Assembly: GCF_006540305.1 (NCBI RefSeq)
Contig: NZ_BJOR01000001.1
Span: forward strand, 496,001 to 560,000
Source of the DNA: Streptomyces sp. 6-11-2
Lineage (GTDB): Bacteria; Actinomycetota; Actinomycetes; Streptomycetales; Streptomycetaceae
Direction: 5' to 3'
Length of the DNA: 64,000 bases
Shown here in pieces: positions 26,285-34,553 of the stretch. How positions within the stretch are numbered: position 1 is the first letter of the stretch; each line of letters starts with the position of its first letter. Under the pieces are notes generated by a model. That model was given only the letters and a program-made list of their open reading frames with translations. It was not told the DNA's origin and ran no database searches. The translations under genes and the position numbers were made by a program.

Positions 26285-27235
26285 TCAGCCGACGGGGGGT
26301 GTTCCGTGGGTGTGGAAGGACTCGATGGTCCGCAGGCCCCAGGCCTGCCCCTTGGCCCGGTCGGCCTCGGTCCAGGTGATCAGCGGCCAGTCCGGCGCCA
26401 GCACCAGCCGGGTGAGCGGGTTGCACAACTCGACGCGGTTGCCGCCCGGTTCGTAGACGTAGAGGAAGAACGTCTGCTGGATGGCGTGCTTGTGCGGACC
26501 GGTCTCGATGAACACTCCGCTGTCGATGGCGAGATCGGCGGCGCGCAGGATGTCCTCACGGGTGTCGGTGGCGAAGGCGATGTGGTGCAGCCGGCCGCTG
26601 GAACCCGTCCAGTCCTCGGTATAGACGACGTCGTACGACTTGTCGGTGAAGGTCAGCCAACGGGCCGCGATCCTGCCGGAGTCCAGCCGTATCTGCTCGG
26701 TGGGCCGGGCACCCAGCACCCGCTGCTGGAACTCGGCGTTGGCGAGCACGTCGGCGGCGAGGAAGTTGACGTGGTCCAGACGGCGCACGCCCACGCCCCG
26801 GTTGGGCTTGGCCTGGGGCTGGTTCTTCAGCGCGGGCTTCAGCTCGCCGGGGGCCCGATGGTGCTCGCTCTCCCAGTAGAGCGCGTGCTCGTGCCCGTCG
26901 GGGTCGGTGGTGACGTACAGCCTGCCGAGTCCGGGTTCGTCCTCGGTCCAGCGGCCGGGGCGGCCCGTCTCCTCGATCGCCTTCACCCGGCGCTGGAGGG
27001 CTTCCTCGCTGGACGTCCGCAGGGCGAGCCGGCCGAGACCGGGCTGGTCGCGGGCGGTGAGCACCAGGCTGTGGTGCTCGTAGTCGTCGAAGGTGCGCAG
27101 GTGGACGGTGTCGCCGTGCCGCTCGTTGACGGTGAGCCCGAGGTAGTCGGTGAAGAAGGCGACGCTGGCGTCCAGGTCCGGGGTGAACAGCTGGGCGTGG
27201 CCGATATGGGCGATGTCACGAAGGGGCGGAGCCAT
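26285..27235 (-). CDS. VOC-type extradiol ring-cleavage dioxygenase
   Basis: 316 residues, ATG at 27235 with GGAGG 6 bases upstream. Two vicinal-oxygen-chelate domains. In the second, the iron ligands of type I extradiol dioxygenases are present: His in LDHVNFLA, His in LHHIAFATD and Glu in NRVELCN. The first domain has HIGHAQLFTPDL. The family cleaves catechols next to the diol. Its place as last gene of an operon for 4-oxalomesaconate metabolism suggests gallate or protocatechuate as substrate, although known gallate dioxygenases are LigAB type. The start overlaps the upstream gene by 20 bp. Confidence 0.88.
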   Translation of the reverse strand: MAPPLRDIAHIGHAQLFTPDLDASVAFFTDYLGLTVNERHGDTVHLRTFDDYEHHSLVLTARDQPGLGRLALRTSSEEALQRRVKAIEETGRPGRWTEDEPGLGRLYVTTDPDGHEHALYWESEHHRAPGELKPALKNQPQAKPNRGVGVRRLDHVNFLAADVLANAEFQQRVLGARPTEQIRLDSGRIAARWLTFTDKSYDVVYTEDWTGSSGRLHHIAFATDTREDILRAADLAIDSGVFIETGPHKHAIQQTFFLYVYEPGGNRVELCNPLTRLVLAPDWPLITWTEADRAKGQAWGLRTIESFHTHGTPPVG

Positions 27236-28358
27236 CGTTGCCTCCAGGGGTTCGTGCGGGGGCGGGGGTGGGGGCGGCGGGAAGGACACCGGCCGGCCGG
27301 GGGAAGACGGTGCCGTCGAAGATCTTGCGCGCGGTGCGCACCACGGCGGTGCGGCGGGCGACGGGAGGGGCGTCACCGGCGCCGGGTACGACGTCGGTGT
27401 CGACCTCCAGCAATCCGGTGGGGTGTTCGATGCGCATACGGTGGCCCTCGGCGGGCGGCCGTGCGATGCCCTCGGCCACGCTGCCGGGGAGGGCGAGTCC
27501 CGCCGCCACGCTCGCGGCGCCGAGGACGCCGATGGAGGTGTGGCAGCGCACCGGGATGAAGGTCCGGGTCGTCACGGCACCGCCGTTCCGGGGCGGCGCC
27601 AGCAGGCTCAGTTTGGGCACGGTCGCGGACTCGACGTCGCCGAGGCCCATGAGCGGGCCGGCTGCCAGCCGGATCTCCCGCAGCCGGTCGGCCAGTTGCC
27701 GGTCCTCCTCCAGTTCCGCCGGATCCTCGTAGCCGGTGACCTTCAGCGCGGTGGCGGGGATCAGCACGGTCGGCATGCCGTTGTCCACGCACGTCACGTC
27801 CGTACCGGCGATCGTGTCCCGGACCCGGCCGGTGGGCAGCAGCGGGCGGCCGGCGGCCGGGAACTCGATCATCACCGGAGCGGCGGTGCCAGGTACCCCG
27901 GAGATCGCGGCGCGGCCGGTGTGGTCGACGCGCCCGCCGGGGGTGGGAAAGGTCGCGACCGCCGACTCCCCGGTGTTGCGCATCCGGATCCGTACCGAGG
28001 TCTCGCCGTCCCCGGGAGGCACGAGTCCTCGCTCGACGGCGAACGGCCCGACTCCGGCGAGGATGTTGCCGCAGTTCTGGCGGTCCGTCACCTCAGCTCG
28101 GTCGACGGCCACTTGGAGGAAGAGGTAGTCCACGTCCGCCGCGGGGTCGGCGGAGGCGGAGACCACGGCGACCTTGCTGGTGAGCGGATGGCCGCCGCCG
28201 AGACCGTCGATCTGGCGCGGGTCGGGACTCCCCATGATCCGCAGCAGCAGGTCGTCGCGGGCGGCGGGGTCGGTGGGCAGGTCCTCGGCCAGGAAGTACG
28301 CGCCCTTGGAGGTGCCGCCGCGCAGGAGCGCGCAGCGGACCCCCTCGGCTCCGGTCAC
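27216..28358 (-). CDS. PrpF/GalD-like 4-oxalomesaconate tautomerase
   Basis: 380 residues of the PrpF family (diaminopimelate-epimerase fold). Visible family segments are LRGGTSKGAYF at the N terminus, DGLGGGHPLTSKVA, NCGNILAGVGPFA with the catalytic Cys, and CHTSIGVLGA. In gallate pathways GalD converts the keto form of 4-oxalomesaconate to the enol form used by the hydratase. Overlaps of 4 bp with the upstream aldolase gene and 20 bp with the dioxygenase gene show tight coupling. A methylaconitate isomerase role is the alternative by family, but the neighbours favour GalD. Confidence 0.87.
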   Translation of the reverse strand: MTGAEGVRCALLRGGTSKGAYFLAEDLPTDPAARDDLLLRIMGSPDPRQIDGLGGGHPLTSKVAVVSASADPAADVDYLFLQVAVDRAEVTDRQNCGNILAGVGPFAVERGLVPPGDGETSVRIRMRNTGESAVATFPTPGGRVDHTGRAAISGVPGTAAPVMIEFPAAGRPLLPTGRVRDTIAGTDVTCVDNGMPTVLIPATALKVTGYEDPAELEEDRQLADRLREIRLAAGPLMGLGDVESATVPKLSLLAPPRNGGAVTTRTFIPVRCHTSIGVLGAASVAAGLALPGSVAEGIARPPAEGHRMRIEHPTGLLEVDTDVVPGAGDAPPVARRTAVVRTARKIFDGTVFPRPAGVLPAAPTPAPARTPGGNDGSAPS

Positions 28359-29065
28359 TCCCCGGCTCCGTCCCGCACATGGTCGTCGTACGCCTGCCAG
28401 GTCACGCCCAGTTGCGCGAGGTTGTCGCGCAACCCGTAGCGGTCCAAGCCGAGTTGGCCGTCCAGGAAGGCGGCCCGGGCGGCGGCCTCCTTGGCCTCCC
28501 TCACCTCGGACGCCGCGACCGTCCGCCGGGCCTTCTCACGCGCCACGACCACCACGCCGTCGTCGTCGGCGAGGATCACGTCGCCGGGCCGGACCACCTG
28601 ACCGCCGATCGCCACGGGGACGTTGACCGAGCCGCCGGTCGCCTTCACGGTGCCCTGCGCGTACACGGCGGCGGCCCAGGCGGGGAAGCCCATCCCGCGC
28701 AGCTCGGCGACGTCCCGGACCCCCGCGTCGATGACCAGGCCGCGCACCCCGCGCCGCTTCAGCGCGGTCGCGAACAGCTCGCCGAACATGCCGTCGGTGG
28801 AGGGCGAGGTGGTGGCGACGACCAGGATGTCGCCCTCGCCGCACTGCTCGACGGCGGCGTGGATCATGAGATTGTCGCCGGGCCAGGACAGCACGGTCAC
28901 GGCGGTGCCGGCCACCCGTACGCCGTCCTGGACCGGGCGCAGGCGCCCCGGCAGCAGACCGGTACGGCCCATGGCCTCGTGGACGGTGGCCACACCGTAC
29001 CCGGCGAGCGCCCGTACGTCCTCGGCGTCGGCCTTCGGAGGGTTGGTGACGATCACGCCGCTCAT
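28355..29065 (-). CDS. RraA-type 4-carboxy-4-hydroxy-2-oxoadipate aldolase
   Basis: 236 residues. RraA/HMG-aldolase fold with GELFATALKRRGVRGLVIDAG followed by VRDVAEL, the Arg-Asp pair that binds substrate and divalent metal. LigK/GalC-type enzymes split 4-carboxy-4-hydroxy-2-oxoadipate to pyruvate and oxaloacetate, and also decarboxylate oxaloacetate. ATG at 29065 overlaps the hydratase stop by 4 bp. The neighbours fix the assignment better than the sequence alone. Confidence 0.88.
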   Translation of the reverse strand: MSGVIVTNPPKADAEDVRALAGYGVATVHEAMGRTGLLPGRLRPVQDGVRVAGTAVTVLSWPGDNLMIHAAVEQCGEGDILVVATTSPSTDGMFGELFATALKRRGVRGLVIDAGVRDVAELRGMGFPAWAAAVYAQGTVKATGGSVNVPVAIGGQVVRPGDVILADDDGVVVVAREKARRTVAASEVREAKEAAARAAFLDGQLGLDRYGLRDNLAQLGVTWQAYDDHVRDGAGE

Positions 29066-29853
29066 GCCAGCTCCTTCGTGACCTGCGGGTAGGGGCGCAT
29101 GTAGGCCTCGGCCATGGTCTTGTGCGGAAGGCCGAGGTTGGGGCCGGCGTTGCGCTTGAGCTGGACGCCGCGGCGGACGGCGAGGTCGGTGTAGTAGTCC
29201 CACAGGTGCCGCTGGGCGCCCAGGCACTCCATCGCCTCGCGTTTGGTCTCCCACACCTCGGTGATGTCCAGCAGCACTTCGGGCCTGAAGCCGCTCATCT
29301 CCGGCTGGTGCGGCTCGAAGTAGAAGACGGGCGGGGCACCGATGATCTCGCCGGGGCCGGGGTAGCCGATGGCCTGCGCGAGTACACGGGCCTCCAGCGC
29401 CATGCGGTTGGCGGCCGGATGGTCACCGTTGTACGGGTCCTCCACCGGGTGGGTGAGGACCACGTCGGGCTGGGTCTCACGGTGAACAGCGACGAGCCGG
29501 TCGGTCAACTCGGGCGTGGGAACGAGGGGGTAGTCGCCGGCGTCGAAGTAGAGGATGCCGGCGCCGAGCGCGGCCGCGGCCTGCTCGGCCTCCGCGCGCC
29601 GTATCTCCTTGATCTCCTCCAGGTTCCTCCCCTCGCGCCAGGCCTTGGCCGACTCGCCGCGCTCGCCGAAGGTCAGGCACGCGATGGTGACCTTCTCACC
29701 GCGCGCGGCGGCCAGGGCGATCGCTCCGCCCGCCCGCCACACGAAGTCCCCGGCGTGCGCGGTGACGACGAGTGTCGATCGTGGCCGGGACCGGTGTCGC
29801 CCCTGGTCCAGCGAAGTCGAGGGCTGGGGCGAGGGCGCGCCTGGATGCGTCAT
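29062..29853 (-). CDS. PIG-L-type 4-oxalomesaconate hydratase (GalB-like)
   Basis: 263 residues, ATG at 29853 with ACGGAG upstream. The fold is the PIG-L/LmbE zinc deacetylase, but the usual AHPDDE is AHAGDF, as remembered for Pseudomonas GalB, which hydrates 4-oxalomesaconate. Further matches are WRAGGAIALAAARGE, CLTFGERGES and HPVEDPYNGDHPAANR with the distal His. The loss of the Asp-Glu pair argues against an ordinary deacetylase. It is the first enzyme gene after the GntR regulator, separated by 96 bp. Confidence 0.88.
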   Translation of the reverse strand: MTHPGAPSPQPSTSLDQGRHRSRPRSTLVVTAHAGDFVWRAGGAIALAAARGEKVTIACLTFGERGESAKAWREGRNLEEIKEIRRAEAEQAAAALGAGILYFDAGDYPLVPTPELTDRLVAVHRETQPDVVLTHPVEDPYNGDHPAANRMALEARVLAQAIGYPGPGEIIGAPPVFYFEPHQPEMSGFRPEVLLDITEVWETKREAMECLGAQRHLWDYYTDLAVRRGVQLKRNAGPNLGLPHKTMAEAYMRPYPQVTKELA

Positions 29854-29949
29854 TGCTCATACTCCGTGCCGTGGTGGACAGGTGTGCGCCCACGGCTCGC
29901 CGCCGTACGCGCGGCGCACGGTCGCGCGACCTCCCTGCCGGGCGACGCG

Positions 29950-30600
29950 TCAGTCGCGCAACGCGTCGATCACGCTGGTGAGGTGGGCGCGGACGGCCGC
30001 CTCGGCCGCCTGCGGGTCCCTGGCCCCGATCGCCTCGATCATGGCCAGGTGCTCACTCAGGGACTGCTGTGGACGTCCCGGCCGCAGCGCCAGCTGAAAG
30101 CGGTGCCGCACCAGTTGCGCGTTGAGCCGTTCCAGCAGTTCCACGGCCGTGCGCTGGCCGGAGAACTCCCGGATGCGGGCGTGCAGTTCGTGGTTGAGAT
30201 CGGAGTAGGTGACCGGCTCGCCCTCCTTCACGGCCTTCTCCATCGCCGCGCCGAGGTCCACGAGTTCGGCCAGCTGCTCGTCGCTCGCCGCGACGGCCGC
30301 CTTGGCCGCGCACAGCCCTTCGAGGACCATGCGGCACTCGGTGATGGCGACCGCTTCCTCCACGGTCACCACCCGTACCCGCGAACCCCGGTTGCGGATC
30401 CGCTCGACCAGGCCCTGAGCCTCCAGATCGATCAGCGCCGCGCGGATGCTGGCCCGTGTCACACCGAACTGCTCGGCGAGTTCGTTCTCCACCAGCCGCT
30501 GAGCCGGTGCCATCTCGCCGTGCAGGATCGCCTGCCGCAGCCGCGTGAGCGCATGCTGCTTGGCCTGCTCCCCGCTGCTCGGACGGGCTTGGTTCGGCAT
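29950..30600 (-). CDS. GntR (FadR/FCD) regulator of the aromatic operon
   Basis: 216 residues. N-terminal winged HTH (RLVENELAEQFGVTRASIRAALIDLEAQGLV) and an all-helical FCD effector domain with metal-type His residues (DLNHELHARI, SEHLAMIEAI). It is the first gene of the operon with the hydratase, aldolase, tautomerase and dioxygenase. A long dyad upstream of it and the same core upstream of the AAHS transporter mark it as the local repressor. The inducer is probably an aromatic acid or a pathway intermediate. Confidence 0.92.
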   Translation of the reverse strand: MPNQARPSSGEQAKQHALTRLRQAILHGEMAPAQRLVENELAEQFGVTRASIRAALIDLEAQGLVERIRNRGSRVRVVTVEEAVAITECRMVLEGLCAAKAAVAASDEQLAELVDLGAAMEKAVKEGEPVTYSDLNHELHARIREFSGQRTAVELLERLNAQLVRHRFQLALRPGRPQQSLSEHLAMIEAIGARDPQAAEAAVRAHLTSVIDALRD

Positions 30601-30645
30601 CGTGCCCTCCCTGAGTGAGTGCGTCTCGAACCTAAATCTAGCGAG

Positions 30646-30667
30646 ACAAGATTGTCAACAATTTTGT
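30646..30667 (-). promoter_or_regulatory. GntR operator upstream of its own gene
   Basis: ACAAGATTGT, CA, ACAATTTTGT form a 22-bp dyad with one mismatched pair, 46 bp upstream of the GntR start. Its core TTGTCAACAAT recurs upstream of the transporter gene. Confidence 0.7.
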
Positions 30668-30818
30668 TGGTCATACTGCCCGCGCGCACCTGCCCCCTGT
30701 GCCTGCCCGCCAAGGCCCGCTCGCACCTGCCGGGCTTCCCGCGGGAAGCGACGAAGTGTCCGTGGGCCGGGGCCGATCCCCCACACTCTGTCCACGTTCC
30801 CGTGCCGTCCGCCCCGGC

Positions 30819-30824
30819 TAGGGT
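30819..30824 (+). promoter_or_regulatory. -10 element of a leaderless cupin mRNA
   Basis: TAGGGT ends 6 bases before the cupin ATG and no ribosome site is present, so transcription should start at or near the A of ATG. Confidence 0.5.
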
Positions 30825-30830
30825 CACGGC

Positions 30831-31175
30831 ATGACGCACAGTTTCGTTCTGCACGTTCCCGACGCCGACCTCGAGCCCGAGCCGCTCGACCCCGAGCAGA
30901 TCGTCTCCGGGACGCCCGAGGTGACCGGCAAGGTGGTCTGGGAGTCGGCCGACGGCCGGCAGATCCGCGGGATCTGGCAGATCACCCCCGGGGTCGTCAC
31001 CGACGTCGAGGCGGACGAGTTGTTCGTGGTGATCAGCGGCTCGGCGACCATCGAGGTCGAAGGCGGGGCGACCCTGCACGTCGGCCCCGGCGACATGGCG
31101 GTACTGCGCGAGGGCGACCGCACGAAGTGGACGGTGCACGAGACGCTGCGCAAGGCGTACGCGATCAACCTGTGA
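30831..31175 (+). CDS. Small cupin protein (EutQ/DUF861-like)
   Basis: 114 residues, single cupin barrel: IWQITPGVVTDVEADELFVVISG and HVGPGDMAVLREGDRTKWTVHE. The first metal-binding motif lacks the usual His pair (the acidic VEADE stands there), as in DUF861 members. Function is unknown; relatives are found near amino-acid or ureide metabolism. The gene is divergent from the aromatic operon and convergent with the LacI gene. Confidence 0.85.
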   Translation: MTHSFVLHVPDADLEPEPLDPEQIVSGTPEVTGKVVWESADGRQIRGIWQITPGVVTDVEADELFVVISGSATIEVEGGATLHVGPGDMAVLREGDRTKWTVHETLRKAYAINL

Positions 31176-31190
31176 GGCACGTCGCGGGGT

Positions 31191-32225
31191 TCAGCCGGCC
31201 ACCGGGTGCGGCGGCATGTTGTACGGGGTCACCACCTGGATCGCCGACGGAAGCGTCGGTCCCGCGGGCGGCAGGGCCCCGTGGGCCCGCATCACCAGGT
31301 GGCAGGCCTCCCGCATGTCCTGCCGCAGGTCGTGGTGGAGCACGGCGGACAGGCGGTGCTCGCGCAGCAGACGGGTGTTGTCCTGGTCGAGGTCGTGCGC
31401 GATGAACACCGCGCACTCGTGGCCGAGGTCCGCGAAGGCCCGCAGGGTGGCGATGTTGCCGCCGCCGATCGAGTAGACCGCGCGGATCTGCGGGTCGCGC
31501 TCCAGGGCGGCCCGCACGAGGTCGTACTGCGTGGCGTCCAGTCCCTGCCCCTCGGCGATCTCCACCAGCGCCCGCCCGGGGTGGCGGGCGCGCATGGCAC
31601 CGCGGAAGCCCATCTCGCGTTCCTCCTCGTTGCGGAAGAAGCCGCTGCTGAGGCTGGTGAGCACATTGCCGGGCCGGTTGCCCAGCCACTGGCCCATCAG
31701 GTACGCGGCCGTCGCGCCCGCCGCCCGGTTGTCGCTGCCGACGTAGCCGAGCCGGGCGCTGGCGGGCAGGTCGGTGACCAGGGTGACGACCGGGATGCCC
31801 GCCGCCACCAGCCGGCCGACCGCCGCGCTGACCTCGGGGACGTCCGGGGCCTTGAGGATCACGCCCTGCGAGCCGCGCCGCGCGATCCGGTCGAGTACGG
31901 CGATCTGCTCGCGCACCGGACCGGTCTCGCGGAAGTGGAAGCGGGAACGCACCACGGCCGGGTGCAGGGACGGCAGTTCGGCCTCCAGGGCGGCCCGTAC
32001 GGCGGTGCTGAACCGCTCGGGTGCCTGCATCACGATGTCGACCATGAAGGTGCGGCCCACCAGCCGGACCTGGGTGCGCTGCCGGTCGAGGTCGGCGATG
32101 GCCCGGTGCACCTCCCGCGCGGTGCTCTCCCGCACCCCGCCTCGGCCGTTGAGCACCCGGTCGACGGTGGCCTCGCTCAGCCCTGCCTGACGTGCTATCT
32201 CGCGGATCGGGAAGGGGTGGCCCAT
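31191..32225 (-). CDS. LacI-family regulator (sugar/cyclitol)
   Basis: 344 residues, ATG at 32225 with AAGGAGCCTGCCGC upstream; the longer frame to 32303 is unconserved. The HTH is IREIARQAGLSEATVDRVLNGRGGV. A periplasmic-binding-protein-like effector domain follows, of the group with an odd C-terminal half close to ribose/inositol binding proteins. It is divergent from the PhyH-SDR-IolG genes and probably controls them, perhaps with the transporter operon. A shared operator could not be proved by eye. Confidence 0.9.
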   Translation of the reverse strand: MGHPFPIREIARQAGLSEATVDRVLNGRGGVRESTAREVHRAIADLDRQRTQVRLVGRTFMVDIVMQAPERFSTAVRAALEAELPSLHPAVVRSRFHFRETGPVREQIAVLDRIARRGSQGVILKAPDVPEVSAAVGRLVAAGIPVVTLVTDLPASARLGYVGSDNRAAGATAAYLMGQWLGNRPGNVLTSLSSGFFRNEEEREMGFRGAMRARHPGRALVEIAEGQGLDATQYDLVRAALERDPQIRAVYSIGGGNIATLRAFADLGHECAVFIAHDLDQDNTRLLREHRLSAVLHHDLRQDMREACHLVMRAHGALPPAGPTLPSAIQVVTPYNMPPHPVAG

Positions 32226-32327
32226 GCGGCAGGCTCCTTGGGAGGTTCCCTGAGGGGTTTTTGATGGCTCACTGCTGGTTGTTCGAGGTGTTTGTACTGA
32301 CAAGAATGGCAGGACGCGACGGCCCTC

Positions 32328-32483
32328 GTGGCCGGGTCCGCCGACGACCGTCCCCGTGACCGAGTCCGCCCGTCACCGTCCCCGAGTCCGCCCATGACCG
32401 TCCCCGTCACCGAGCCCGCCCGACGACCGTTCCTCGGCCGCGTCGCCCGACGACCGTTCCTCGGCCGCGTCGCCCGACGACCG
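32328..32483. repeat. Degenerate ~28-bp tandem repeats upstream of the PhyH gene
   Basis: The motif GACCGT(C/T)CC recurs with spacing of about 22-29 bp across this gap. The last two units, 32421-32447 and 32448-32474, are identical 27-bp copies, followed by a 9-bp partial third. The array ends 11 bp before the PhyH start codon and thus lies in its leader. Confidence 0.85.
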
Positions 32484-32494
32484 AAAGGACGACG

Positions 32495-33670
32495 ATGTCC
32501 TCCACCCCCGTACACCGCCGCGTCCGGCTGTCCGAGCAGGACTGCGACCTCGACTCCTTCCGCGCGCTCGTCGAGCGGGCGACCGATGCCGCCGACTACC
32601 CGCACGCCTCGTCGGTGGTCCACGACGTCCTCGTCTACGACGCCGAGCGGCTGCGCGGGCCCGCCGACCCCGCCGCCCGCGACGCCCTGCGGGCCGAACT
32701 GGTCCACGCCCTGGACGAGGGCCCCGGCATCGTGGTGTTCCGGGGCGCCTTCCCCGACACCTCGGTGGTCGACCGGGCCACCGCCGTCTTCCGCGCCCTG
32801 ATCGCCGAGCAACGCGCCTCGGGCGCGGGCGCCGGGGACCACTTCGCCAAGCCGGGCGCCAACGACCGGGTGTGGAACGCCCTGGAGAAGGCGGCGCTGC
32901 ACGACCCGGAGACGTTCGCCGACTACTACGCGAACGACGTCCTGGCGCTGGTCGGCGAGGCCTGGCTGGGCCCCGGCTACCAGGTCACCTCGCAGATCAA
33001 CGTGGTCAACCCGGGCGGCGCGGCCCAGACGGCGCACCGCGACTACCACCTGGGGTTCCTGGCCAACGAGGTCGCCGCCGCCTACCCGGCGCACGTCCAC
33101 CGGCTCTCCCCCGTGCTGACCCTCCAGGGCGCGGTCGCGCACTGCGACATGCCCGTGGAGTCCGGTCCGACGATGTACCTGCCGTACTCGCAGCGGTACG
33201 AGCCGGGGTACCTCGCGTGGCGACTGCCCGCGTTCCAGGCCTACTTCGAGGACCACCACGTGCAACTGCCGCTGGCCAAGGGGGACGCCGTCTTCTTCAA
33301 CCCGGCGCTCTTCCACGCCGCCGGGACGAACCGGTCGGCGGACGTCCGGCGCATGGCCAACCTGCTCCAGGTCTCCTCCGCCTTCGGGCGGGCGATGGAG
33401 ACCGTGGACCGCGAGGCCGTCGCGGGCGCCGTCTTCCCGGTGCTGCTCAAGCGCAAGGCGGAGGGTGCCGACGCCGCATGGCTGGACCGCGTCGTCGCCG
33501 CGAGCGCCGAGGGCTACCCGTTCCCCACCAACCTCGACAGCGATCCGCCGGTCGGCGGTCTGGCGCCGCCCTCGCAGGCGGACCTCGTACGGCGGGCGGT
33601 GCGCGAGGAGTGGACACCGGACGCGCTCCGCGCGGAGCTGCGGGCCGCCGCCGGGCGACGCGAGAGCTGA
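32495..33670 (+). CDS. PhyH-family Fe(II)/2-oxoglutarate oxygenase
   Basis: 391 residues, ATG with GAAAGGACGACG upstream. Double-stranded beta-helix of phytanoyl-CoA dioxygenase type: HRD in TAHRDYHLGF gives two iron ligands, FHAAGTNRS the distal His, and the Arg in ADVRRMANL probably the 2-oxoglutarate ligand. The substrate is unknown. It is followed at 8 bp by an SDR and then by an inositol-2-dehydrogenase-like gene, so a polyol, for example a methylated inositol, is a reasonable guess. Confidence 0.88.
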   Translation: MSSTPVHRRVRLSEQDCDLDSFRALVERATDAADYPHASSVVHDVLVYDAERLRGPADPAARDALRAELVHALDEGPGIVVFRGAFPDTSVVDRATAVFRALIAEQRASGAGAGDHFAKPGANDRVWNALEKAALHDPETFADYYANDVLALVGEAWLGPGYQVTSQINVVNPGGAAQTAHRDYHLGFLANEVAAAYPAHVHRLSPVLTLQGAVAHCDMPVESGPTMYLPYSQRYEPGYLAWRLPAFQAYFEDHHVQLPLAKGDAVFFNPALFHAAGTNRSADVRRMANLLQVSSAFGRAMETVDREAVAGAVFPVLLKRKAEGADAAWLDRVVAASAEGYPFPTNLDSDPPVGGLAPPSQADLVRRAVREEWTPDALRAELRAAAGRRES

Positions 33671-33678
33671 GGAGAGTC

Positions 33679-34479
33679 ATGGGATTTCTCGACGGATCCA
33701 CGAACGGTCTGCTGCACGGCAAGGTCGTCCTCGTCAACGGCGGCAGCCAGGGTGTGGGGGCCGCGATCGCGCGAGCCGCCGTCCGTGAGGGCGCCGTGGT
33801 CGCCGTGACCGGGCGGCGGACCGAGCCGGGCGAGGACCTGGTGGCGGAGCTGACGGCCGCCGGGGGCAAGGCGATGTTCGTCCGGGCCGACCTGGCCGAC
33901 GCGGAGCAGGCCAGGGGGTCGGTGGCGCGGGTGGTCTCCGCGTACGGACGGATCGACTGCCTGGTGAACTCCGCGGGGCTGACCTCGCGCGGCACGCTCC
34001 TCGACACCACGCCCGAGCTGTTCGACGCGCACATCGCGGTCAACCTCAAGGGGCCGTTCTTCGCGATGCAGGCGGCGGTGGCAGACATGGTGGCCCGCGG
34101 GGCACCGGGCACGGTCGTCAACATCATCACGTCCTCGGCGCACGGCGGACAGCCGTTCCTGGCGCCGTACGTCGCCGCCAAGGCCGGCCTGGCCGGGCTC
34201 ACCCGCAACGCCGCGCACGCCCACCGCTTCGACCGGGTGCGGATCAACGGCCTGAACATCGGCTGGACCGCGACCGAGGGCGAGGACGCCACCCAGCGTG
34301 CCTTCCACGGCGCCGGTGACGACTGGCGGGAGCGGGCCGGAGAGCGGCTGCCGATGGGCAGGCTCGGCCGGCCCGACGAGATCGCCGACTTCGTGGTCCT
34401 GCTGCTGTCCGAGCGGTCCGGCGTGGTCACCGGATCCGTGATCGACTGGGACCAGAACGTGCTCGGCGGACTGGACTGA
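33679..34479 (+). CDS. Short-chain dehydrogenase/reductase
   Basis: 266 residues, ATG after GAGGAGAGTC. Rossmann motif NGGSQGVGAAIA, NSAG in the NNAG position, catalytic Ser in ITSSAHGG, and YVAAK as YxxxK. The C terminus (GVVTGSVIDWDQ) is typical of classical SDRs. Substrate unknown; from context a polyol or inosose. It is translationally close to the PhyH oxygenase. Confidence 0.9.
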   Translation: MGFLDGSTNGLLHGKVVLVNGGSQGVGAAIARAAVREGAVVAVTGRRTEPGEDLVAELTAAGGKAMFVRADLADAEQARGSVARVVSAYGRIDCLVNSAGLTSRGTLLDTTPELFDAHIAVNLKGPFFAMQAAVADMVARGAPGTVVNIITSSAHGGQPFLAPYVAAKAGLAGLTRNAAHAHRFDRVRINGLNIGWTATEGEDATQRAFHGAGDDWRERAGERLPMGRLGRPDEIADFVVLLLSERSGVVTGSVIDWDQNVLGGLD

Positions 34480-34553
34480 CGTACTGCCGCACCACTCGCG
34501 CGACCACGCCCCCCGCCACGCACGACCCACGCACCAAAGGAGCATCAGCCCCC

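Noticed and set aside
28379..29092. Plus-strand frames over the aromatic operon
   Set aside because: They mirror the aldolase gene; conserved domains are only on the minus strand.
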